Shown here: positions 1 to 11,220 of the stretch, in pieces
Position numbering within the stretch: the stretch's first letter is position 1
Layout: the number at the start of each line of letters is the position of its first letter
NCBI GenBank assembly: GCA_013365325.1
Contig: JABVXV010000630.1
Location: 1 to 20,149 of the forward strand
DNA length: 20,149 nt
From: Dipetalonema caudispina
Taxonomy: Eukaryota; Nematoda; Chromadorea; Rhabditida; Onchocercidae
Direction: 5' to 3'
Notes under the pieces: model-generated
The model's input: the letters and a program-made list of their open reading frames with translations, nothing else
Told to the model about the DNA's origin: nothing
The model's database searches: none
Program-made: the position numbers and the translations under genes

Positions 1-48
1 CATACTATTATTGAAATTAAAAGGCAATTTAAATTCAGTGAATTTTTT
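1..48 (+). repeat. Left arm of terminal inverted repeat
   Basis: Positions 2-26 are identical to the reverse complement of 20124-20148, the far end of the window. The match continues imperfectly to about position 48, with one indel and several mismatches. No coding potential is seen in it. It could be one copy of a dispersed repeat at which an assembly contig stopped, or an end of a mobile element. The sequence outside the window, needed to see a target-site duplication, is not available. Confidence 0.8.
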
Positions 49-305
49 AAATAATACCATTCAATAATGAATGACTTATCCATGCTTTGCGCAATTTTGG
101 ACGATTGTTTGATTGAAAAAAAATAGCTTAATCTCCTGGGAATCATTTCAATTTGACCATATATTTGGCAATTTTTCTCTTTTTTTTTTTCCATCTATCC
201 TTTGGACAACGAAAAAAAAAAAAACAGTGTAAGTAATCTACGATTATATTGGCAAAATCTGTCAACCCCCGTGAGATATTAGTCCAGTTAATGTCACCAT
301 CTAAA
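49..305. other. No recognisable gene; upstream sequence of ZP gene
   Basis: AT-rich sequence with poly(T) and poly(A) tracts near 179-235. A short ATG-initiated frame at 67-126 encodes under 20 residues and resembles nothing I recognise. If the ZP-domain gene to the right is complete in this window, this stretch would hold its promoter. If it is not, this is intron. Confidence 0.4.
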
Positions 306-472
306 ATGACTTCCTATTTCTGTTCAACATCTTACTATTTATTTCAACTAATTTTATTCAGCAAATGTCTGGTAAGTAAGCAAATGGTAACTGTTATATT
401 CAAATATTTTTAAATTAAAAATTTTTCTCCTACAGAATTTTAATTTAATCATATTGCTTATCATTTGTAAAT
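306..472 (+). other. Candidate 5' exons (signal peptide) of ZP-domain gene
   Basis: An ATG at 306 in a good context opens a 66-nt frame of hydrophobic residues that ends exactly at a strong donor (GTAAGTAAG at 372). An acceptor (CTACAG, ending 435) follows, with a second in-frame hydrophobic piece (436-472) before GTAAGA. Together they look like a secretory signal, as a ZP protein needs. The join to the next coding exon is not clean. The phase left by 436-472 is matched only by a weak AG at 969-970, which lacks a pyrimidine tract. This is therefore a candidate only. The rest, 473-924, shows no other coding signal. Confidence 0.3.
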
Positions 473-924
473 GTAAGACTGATAACAATTAAATTCATCA
501 AAAAAATTGATAATTTAATCAGTGAATAAATAAAAAGAAACGGATAGTTTCCATTTCTGAATGATTCACATCATGCTATGTTCATAATGTGATTACTTAT
601 TTACTGATAACAAACCTGGTTCAATTATAAGTTCATTGCATCCAAAAGTTATCAATTATCCTCTTATGAAAAACAATACCTAAATTCTACTCTTGGCTTA
701 AAGCATTAAAGCATATTTAAGTAATAAGATATGAAACTAATTAAGTAACTCCCTCGAAGTTAGATTTTTAATACTAACATTTCATCAATTTAATTTTAAA
801 TTGAACAATGATTTATTAAATTTAATGGATAAAAAGTTTCGAATTTAGTTTCTTTTTTCAAATTAATATGACTTAAACTTCCATAAGCCGTTTTTTTTTC
901 GTTTCTTTCTTATTTCCGTTGGCA

Positions 925-2948
925 ATGAAATCGGAAAACGATGAATACAATAGTCTTGTAAATAATGAAGTGCGGATACAAATTGATAGTCTTACCGTTT
1001 ATGGCGGACATAATCTAAGTAATCCGGTTGATAATTGTACATTTACTTTACATCGTACAAGTTGTGACAAATCACCGATTAAAGGGAATGAAACAATTGC
1101 ATGGAATACTCGAATATGTTTTCAATGGTATTGTAATATTCGTAAGTTATCAGTTTTATGATATTTTAAAGATTAAATGAATTGTTAGTAATAATTTTAA
1201 TTGGTTAATTAGTTAATTAAATTTGGGTTTTAATCAATTTTTACACGCATTAGCTGTTTTCTTTTTAGTTTTATAATTAAATTTTATTCAATGAATTTAA
1301 TTTAATTTATAAATATGATGTAATTAGTTTTACCATTACAGATATGCATGCGATCAAAGTGGAAAATTGTTGGGTGGGTAGTAAATATAATCCGGTATAT
1401 CTGATAACTGCAGAAGGGTATATAATTTGTTATTTATCTTTTAAGTATCATTTTTCTTTTAAAAAAAAAGAAATTATTTTAATTTTAAGAGTAAAATTGA
1501 TATTTATATCTTGGTAAATAATAATTTTAGAAAGAAAATTATAATAATTAAAGGTAAAAGAAACAGTGTGCATATATAATTAAAGATGAAATTAGTTAAT
1601 GACGATATTATTTCATTAATCATTCGTTGTATTCATGATAAAGAATAGATTAATAAAGTACTAAATAAGTTCAAATTCTAATTAAAAAAAAAGAAATTCC
1701 AATCAAATAGCAGTTTATATTGATTTGTTATTTTTCATTAATAATAATGGTGACAATCAAAATATCCTTAATAAATCTTTTACATTTAAAAGAATTGTCT
1801 ACTGAAAAGAGTCCATTATTTAAGTAAAAGTAATATTTAGCAAATAAATTGGAAATTTTTCAAATTTTAAAATTATCATTTGTAATAATTATATTAACGA
1901 TTATACCCAATGATTATCGCTATAATTTTCCCACATTTTTTATTAACGTTCGTTTTGTAATAATATTTATATGATACAACGTAATCTTAATCATCTTTTA
2001 AATTTAATTCAATCATATCATTTTTTTTTCTCCATTATTAGCATAATTTCTTTCGTTTTTTGATCAATCAATAAAAGATCATTACAAATTCAATTAATTC
2101 TTATCATTTTTAGATGTTCGGCTGAAACAGCAATGATTAGCACACCACGTTATGATACTAAAATGCAAAAAGCATTATCATTGGGTTGGTTAGCAGTACG
2201 ACAAGTTGGTTTTACATATCTTCGATTAAAATGTAACATTCAACTTTGCCATATTTGCGACGATGAATGCACATTATTAACAGTTAAATTGATTTTTTTC
2301 CATTTTGTTATTCTTAAACAACTTTTTTTTTTTTTTTTTATCTTCGAAATGTTAAATTAATTCAACACATACCATTGGCAGTTGTTGATACAATTCATTT
2401 TCGAAAAAAAAAAAAATTCAAATTGTCACTTTAAACTGAAATGATTGTATATTAGGATCAGTTGGATTATTAGTTGGGTTATTAGTATAGTTCCTAATCA
2501 TTCAGTAAACATTTCGAATATATTATCACTTATCAATCAGTGAAAAGAAGCATACAATTTCCCTTATTAGATTGATAACAGGACTTATTTATTATAAGAA
2601 TAATATCTGTAACTGTTTAGTGTTTGTTAATGATTGCATTTCCTACTTGGATAATGAATAATTGATAATGTCAAAAAATCAAAAATGATTATTTGACATT
2701 ATCTTCTAAGATTGTTAGCATCTGACTTAAGAAAGAATCTTTTTCAGCCACCAATGAATTGTACAGATTATTCAAACTCATACAATCAATATCGGCAGGA
2801 AAACTTCCGGAATTCAAGTTCATATATCTACGAGACTTGTAATTTTATGAGATCGTCAGGAAATGATCTGATATCTTTAAGATGGTACTTCTTTTTCATA
2901 ATAAGTTTGTTCCATCGTTATTATCTCATGCCTTCAAATAAGGAATGA
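925..2948 (+). CDS. ZP-domain (cuticlin-like) protein, 5' end unresolved
   Basis: Extracellular matrix protein with a zona pellucida C-terminal (ZP-C) module; in nematodes such proteins polymerise in cuticle, alae or apical matrices. Exons read: up to 1141, 1342-1417, 2114-2282, 2748-2948; phases match at every junction (220 codons counted from ATG 925). Visible ZP-C hallmarks are NCTFTLH, then WYC before a HAIKVENCW block (family: M..LVHSC.V), LITAEGCS (family: LLDENGC), YLRLKCNIQLC (family: FQC.I.LC) and ECTLLTPPMNC (family: C...TPP.C). The last exon adds about 55 residues ending in a hydrophobic WYFFFIISLFH segment that could anchor the precursor. No ZP-N half and no R-x-x-R furin site are visible. 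Either the gene starts left of the window or the protein is ZP-C only. The acceptor of the first listed exon is not certain; ATG 925 is the first Met of the open frame. Confidence 0.82.
2664..2703. repeat. Perfect inverted repeat (hairpin) in last ZP-gene intron
   Basis: Arms GATAATGTCAAA (2664-2675) and TTTGACATTATC (2692-2703) are perfect reverse complements. An inner 4-bp stem AATC/GATT (2677-2680 with 2687-2690) closes a 6-nt loop. It lies about 45 nt before the acceptor at 2747, so it could fold over the branch-point region of the intron. Function unknown. Confidence 0.7.
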
Positions 2949-3429
2949 ATGAGTTGTCCGTATTTTATATTATAGAGTTTTAAAGTTTCTTGAATTTCGT
3001 AGAACAGTATCCCAAAAATCTGAGTTTTGCAGCAAATATTCACAAGGAATATTCTGAAGTTCTGAAAAGAATCCTGGGGTTTACCTGTTATTTTATTTGA
3101 ATTTGCAAAAGATGAATTTTCTGTGTAATTTAACTAAAAAATTTCCATACAAATTAACACGAAAATTATTTACAAAATAAAATGAGAAACAGACAATAGC
3201 ATGATATCCGAAAATATCAAAACTGAATCAGATTAAAATTGCTGTGCAAAAAAGAAGGATAGTTAACAACAAAAAAAGTGTAGAAATATCTACACACTTC
3301 CCATCTAAGTTGACTATTTCATCAATTAAGCTTTGAAAAGCAATTAACGAAGGAATTCCCACTTCCAACTAAATGCACAACTGTTAAAAAGAAAAATAGA
3401 ATTAGAACCTGCACATCCGTCACCATTAA
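2949..3429. other. Convergent 3' regions of ZP and HDHD3-like genes
   Basis: No coding signal between the two stop codons. An AATAAA on the + strand lies at 3176-3181 (possible poly(A) signal of the ZP gene). An AATAAA on the - strand lies at 3092-3097 (possible signal of the HDHD3-like gene). If both are used, the two 3' UTRs overlap by about 100 nt. A small hairpin (7-bp stem GTGTAGA/TCTACAC, 3278-3295) lies in the presumed HDHD3-like 3' UTR. Confidence 0.4.
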
Positions 3430-5225
3430 TTATTGTTCCAACCTATCAATTATATCTTTCAATGAACAAAAAACATTCTTATTATCACAATCTATTCTAT
3501 TATGATTTATTAGAGCAGCCCTTGCACCCGCCTTTTTTGCACCGTTAAAATCTTTCTCTTCATCATCACCTACATGAAGCATTTCCTCCATTTGACTAAT
3601 TTGAAAATATTTCGCAGCTTTCTCGAAAATTTGCTTATTTGGCTTTTCCATACCTATTTCTCCGCTTAAAAACATTACTTCGAAGTAGGACGATAGCTTT
3701 AATCCTTCCAGAATGTCTCTAAGACGTTTATCAAAATTTGATATTACACCTAATCGAATTTTTCGACTTTGTAACTCCTTCAAATGATCGTGGACCTGTA
3801 AATAAGATCCTGAACAAATATGCATATCTTACTATTTCATAAATCTACTGTTAACTTCGAAAATTTTCAGTTAAGTCTCATGGTTTTGTAATTGACATGT
3901 AATACATTTCTTGATACATGCTGAATATGACCTACATAACAATTTCCTGAAAGAAAATTCCAATATCGGCAGTCGAATCGTTCCGTTCTGACTTGATATT
4001 TTACTAAACTATATGGGTAGTTCCTATCGCAATATAATGACTAGAAGTATTGATATACAAGTGATAACAAGACATTCTAGAAACAATATCATCTTTCATC
4101 AATTGAGTTTATTCTTGCTAGTTGATCCAAACACTATAAATAAAAGATTATTCGATACCTTATCGTCAACTAATCTCCATGGTTCTACGGAACCGTAATA
4201 AACAAAAAGCTTTTGCGCCAATTTTTCGATCTCAGCACTTTTTTCACCAATCTGCAAAAGAAAAAAGTAAAATTTCTATAAAATATATTTAAAAATCCTA
4301 AAGACATACGTGTAATCTACTGAATCACATCAGTGTCGTAACAGTCTTATTCTGGAGTCTGAATTTGGAAGATGGAAATAAAAGAACAGTAAAAACGATC
4401 CTTTTTTTCACATGTACACAAAATACACGACATACTGGTATAATTAAGGTTTCATTAATGTCCAACGATCAACTGATCCGAGGCAGCCAACACTTTTGAT
4501 TCTGCGAATGATTTAATTGATGATAATATCCTATGTTTGCTAGATAATCGATAAATTTACATAAGAAAAAGAGTAGTATAATGCCGGAAAACTTTAGCTA
4601 ACATCTGCAAAGCAATTCTTCACAAGCTCAATCCACCATGCAACTTCACCATCTTTCCTAAATCCATAACATAATTTTCGTTTCGACAAATTTCTAAAAT
4701 TTCGTTGAAACGCGTCATTCAATTTATCGGCATTACATTGAATGTTGATATTTTTGGCAAAAGCAGCATATGTTTGTCCCGGTGATTGCTCCAAACTGGA
4801 ATATGATTCAACATAAATTTAACTGCTTGTTTTGTTAAAGTGATGAAGAAGACACTTCCTCAGATTATGATTCGAAAAGCTTAATTTACAATCGCTTATA
4901 ATAGCTAATTACTGCAAATATACATAATCATAATGTTGGTCATTATCAAATTTGAATGCCTTCTTCGTAAAAGTTACGTGAATAAAAATTTCTCATTTAA
5001 CTCAATTATCAAATATATATCTCGTATACGTGTAATACGAATTTAAATCATCGACATATAATAACAATACAGAGAAATTAAATTTCCAATATATTCTACT
5101 TACCGAATCAATGTATTTAGTGCATCCAACGTTATAACACGGAGCTTCTTACCCTGAAACACCGGGCCATTTGATGAATTGAACCGTTGAAAGCTTTCTG
5201 GAAAATGTGACCTAACTTTTAACAT
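3430..5225 (-). CDS. HDHD3: HAD-superfamily hydrolase, HDHD3-like
   Basis: Haloacid dehalogenase-type hydrolase of the HDHD3/REG-2 group; the physiological substrate of this group is not established. Exons on the minus strand: 5225-5104, 4795-4603, 4251-4159, 3795-3430; phases join without conflict and give 257 aa (human HDHD3 is about 250). Motif I is LDALNTLI (nucleophile D34), motif II is GVISNFD (S155), motif III lysine is K187 in GMEKPN, motif IV is HVGDDEEKDF (D213, D218). Residues about 45-135 form the helical cap, with WWIELVKN matching the family's WW..V..TF. The +2 Asp of DxDxT is Leu here; the family also lacks it. ATG 5225 is chosen because it is in frame and lies 12 nt after an acceptor-like TTTCAG. 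The first ~28 residues are rich in R, K, S and F with one Glu and may be a mitochondrial presequence (inference). The exon-2 donor is GTTAGC, weaker than the others. Confidence 0.92.
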
Positions 5226-5240
5226 CTCTTACGTATCCTG
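5226..5240 (-). promoter_or_regulatory. Probable spliced-leader acceptor of HDHD3-like gene
   Basis: On the minus strand a TTTTTATTTCAG tract ends at 5238, exactly 12 nt before the ATG at 5225. No convincing upstream coding exon exists to pair with it. This arrangement, a strong acceptor a few nt before the start codon, is typical of nematode SL trans-splicing. A cis-spliced 5' UTR exon is the alternative. Confidence 0.55.
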
Positions 5241-6177
5241 AAATAAAAATCAATTTTCACATTTTATCCCGGAATCTAGGGCCGAAATCCGGTTACATCT
5301 TGCTCAGTACGATTAATCCGGGTTAAAGCATTCTCTTTTTCATTCACCATTTTGAAGAAATGAAATAAACTATAAGTTTGAGAGAGTAAAAGATTGATAA
5401 AAACATGAAAGAGTGATGTTTAGTGACTAAGAGAGAAAAAAATAGTATTTAAATGCTGGAAAGGATAGGAAGCGAAGCAATTTGTTAAAGAACAAACGAC
5501 GGGAAATTAAGAGTATTTGAAAATAGTTTTACAATTGATAAGTAAGAGTAAGTGAGAAGGCAAAAGAATGCAACAAATGTGAAGAGCTCTGTAACTGAAA
5601 AGATATCGAAATACTATAGTATCAGAAAGCTAACATACACGAAAATAGCGACATATTGTAATGATAGCAGAGAATGAGAGCACATTGCAAGAAACGGGAA
5701 AGAGAACACGAGATGGAATTAAATAACCATAATTCGGGATTGGTATTAGTACGAGTTGCGATAATTTCGATACTTTTTCAGGAAATATGTGTATATGTAA
5801 GTGTCCGGTAACTTTTTCCATCTGTTTCGGCATTCCATTTTCTGGAATTGATCCTAGAATTATGATCCCGATTATTGTTGACTACTTTCATGATTAATTT
5901 AAGGTATATTTTCTGTATCACCTATTGATTAATATTTAGTTTTCTTTTCGTTTATTTTCTTTAATGTCACACTTTTTAAATGAAATATGTTACGAAATTG
6001 ACCTTTCAATAATTATTTCCAATTAACTCCTTTATTATACAAATCATTTGGTAGTAGCCATTCCTATTGAAATTACTTGTAATTATTGCTTATGATAGAT
6101 ACCATAATAGATATTGTGTGTAATCATCGTTTGTGACACATAACATCCCTGTACGTACTTACCCTTTACTTGATTAT
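5241..6177. other. Divergent intergenic region (HDHD3-like / RNF113)
   Basis: About 0.95 kb between two divergently transcribed genes, presumably holding both promoters. The segment 5250-5340 is less AT-rich than its surroundings and contains a 24-codon minus-strand frame that stops before the HDHD3-like ATG; I read it as outron or 5' UTR. From 5380 to 5700 the + strand is purine-rich (runs of AAGAG/GAGAA). No TATA-like element, RNA gene or further exon is convincing. Confidence 0.4.
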
Positions 6178-6201
6178 TGTTTATTTTAGCGAACCCGGAA
6201 A
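6178..6201 (+). promoter_or_regulatory. Probable spliced-leader acceptor of RNF113 gene
   Basis: A pyrimidine-rich TGTTTATTTTAG ends at 6189, leaving a 12-nt leader before ATG 6202. The matching 12-nt leader at the divergent HDHD3-like gene supports trans-splicing as the shared mode of 5' end formation. No upstream exon is seen. Confidence 0.55.
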
Positions 6202-8472
<2,271 letters not shown>

Positions 8473-11220
8473 CTACATGAGCTTTTGCATGGTTTTTGAT
8501 AATTTTTTGTTAAAAATATTTCAGAATATGTTTTTATATTAAGTGTTAGCAGAAATCTCTTTTTTTTTATTTCGGTGATTAGTTGTGCTCCGAAATGGTT
8601 TTTAAATGTAAATTAATTACTGTTGGTCGTGAATAATCATCTATGTTTTAACATTCTATCTGTGATTGTACTTTTCCATCAATCACTGTTGACATAAACT
8701 TCTGCGTTTTTTAGTATTTTGTTTGGCTTTTGCTCTCGATTTTGTAGTGCTCCGGTTTAAATATTCCTGCTAATGATAAGACCAGATTATGGAAGAATGA
8801 TACTTCTCGTCATTTCATTGTTCACTGCATTTAGAAATTAACCTTATTACATATGTTTCATTTAAAAATTTAATTTGCTGACTGATTTTTCTAATTATTT
8901 GGAAGAAAAAAATCTGTTAATTTGGCTGTTTTTATGAAATCTTTAGTGTCTTTCTTGAAATTTCAGGGGAAAAAAGATTATCCAAGTTCAATTTACTTTT
9001 TACACTTTATTGGTTTGCAAATTTTAATTTTTTTTTTTATATGTGGTATCCTTCTTTTTTCTCTGATATACATATATATATCATTAAGATGTAACGAATG
9101 TTGTTTATAACTTCTTTCATGTTTTGTTCTTGCAGTTCAAATAATGATCTTGATTGGATTTCCTCATTAAATTGAAAATAAATTTAAACCTCCTCAACAT
9201 ATCATCACTTTGTCTTACGCATTATGAAAGTTACGTTTACATATAAATGTAGATGTCAAGAGAAGAAAAGGAAAGAGAGCAAAAGATTGAAGTAGACGAA
9301 AACTTTTCAATAATTCGTTTGAAAATTTTATGTTCGATTGTAAATCGTTGGCTGTTGGGCATACGTTCATCATTTGCTATTGACTTGTTGAAATAGCAAA
9401 ATCTTAGCTTTTCATTTGTAAGCTGTTTCACAACGATAAGTAATGTTGCCATTTTTGTTAAGCAAACAATAACAACAATCGTATTTATCTTACAGCTTAT
9501 TAAACCAGTCAAATTATTTATGTTTCATTTCCTTTTCCTGAATTATATTTTACTAATTACAACTATTAGGCTAATTTTGCTAAGCAGTTAAACTAGTCTA
9601 AATCATATCAGAAATAGCCCACATCTGTCGATATTTCCATCAAAAAGTGTCAGTTGCTCGAGAAAACATTTATCGATTATTGATGAAAAGTAACAGATGT
9701 GTTAGTTGATTGCCTTAAAATCCTTAAATTTCTATCTTATACTCATTGTAGTTTATTTAGAATTCTTGTTGTGTTAGCATTCAATATTATATTACAAATG
9801 ATGGCGTATTGTTTTTCTTTCTTTTTTTCTTTTTTTTGGTAGGTTATTTAAAATCTTTTTTTAAAATTTCATGCATTTATAACAACAATTGAACTAATTT
9901 ATGTTACGAGAGAATTAACAAATGAAATTTTGACTTATCTTAAAATAATTTAATTCTTTATTGAAGGGTTTCTTTTTCTTTTTTTTTTTTATTGTTGGCT
10001 TAGATCAACACAGTTTAAATCATGAACAATTGATCAAATATTTTATTTGATTTTTATCTTTAAATTAAAATTTTAGCATTTTTATTTTTAACATTTAAAA
10101 TATACGATATTCAATGTGATGATAATTATTCATCTGCACAATGATCACTAAATGCAACATCAATTTATTAATGCATTTCGAAAGCGAATATGAAAATTTT
10201 TTTAAATAATTGAACGAAAATGAAACATTGTTCATTCTAACCATTATGATTACTAATGTTAAGCGAATGAAATTTTAATTGTTCTAATTTAAAATTTTAG
10301 TTATGCTGAAAGCCTTAAAATAGTATCATTTTGGAGTTGCTTTCGGACTCGGAATAATTCATTTTCAATAAAATATAACTCAGATTTAATAATAATTTCA
10401 ATTTAAAATCAATAATAATTTGAATAATGCATCATTAGTAGGTTGTTTTCGACCATTTCGATTGATTAATCGATTGGTTAAAAATTTCGATCATGAATTA
10501 CATTAACTAGTCAGCTTCAAAATTTGTCAGTTTTTGATCATTATGATTGTGTGAAACTTTTAAATCAAAATTAATCGATGAATCATAGGTATCATTAACA
10601 TTTTTAACGATTTGTTGAAAAGATATATATGTATGGTTCATTCTATTTCCTTTTTTTATAAACTTTTTTTTTTTTATAATTTATATTACTTATTTTGACA
10701 AAATTAAAGAATTTAGTAGTACAAGTCATCTAAATTGTTGTACTTCTGATAATAAACGGATAACTTGGTGGTACTGGAAATGTTGATGCTCGATCATATC
10801 CGATTTATGATTCTACTCTTGCCAATAAAAATAAATTATGCTAAATGATAGTATAATATTTTGCAATTTTACCATTCATTTTATAACTATTTCATAACGA
10901 AATGTAATGAATATATGATAACGAAAATTTTTCATTTAATTTTAATTTTTTGAAAAAAAAAATGACAATTATTTTAAGTTTTAAGTAATAGAAAAGAAAT
11001 TAACAGTTTAATTAAAGAATGTATTAAATCTGTGAACAAAATGTATGTATCGAATTGATTTGCAAAATCAATAATTTCAAAAGTTACATTAAGAATGAGA
11101 CAATCATTTGTGTGTAAACATTAACAATGATTAATATTATAAAGCGTTTCTTATCATTAAATGATATATACTCAATGGAATTCACCTTATCACTAATTAA
11201 AAATCATTTAGTTTGATATA
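8473..11220. other. 2.7-kb gene-poor intergenic stretch
   Basis: Holds the 3' UTR of the RNF113 gene and the promoter side of the NRF-like gene. Open frames here are short, low in complexity and not flanked by good splice sites, on either strand. Poly(T) tracts are frequent (for example near 9031, 9824, 9972 and 10661). An AATAAA occurs at 9177-9182. No tRNA B-box, transposase fragment or conserved block was recognised. Confidence 0.45.

Noticed and set aside
5265..5345. 24-codon minus-strand frame upstream of the HDHD3-like gene as a first exon
   Set aside because: It ends in TAG, and joining its possible donor (GTAACC) to the 5237 acceptor also gives an immediate stop. Better read as outron or 5' UTR.
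5630..5833. 67-codon minus-strand open frame in the divergent intergenic region
   Set aside because: No homology recognised, no splice signals that fit, and it lies in the shared promoter interval.
9237..9512. 91-codon minus-strand open frame in the intergenic stretch
   Set aside because: Low-complexity composition, no start context, splice partner or recognisable motif; such lengths occur by chance in AT-rich DNA.
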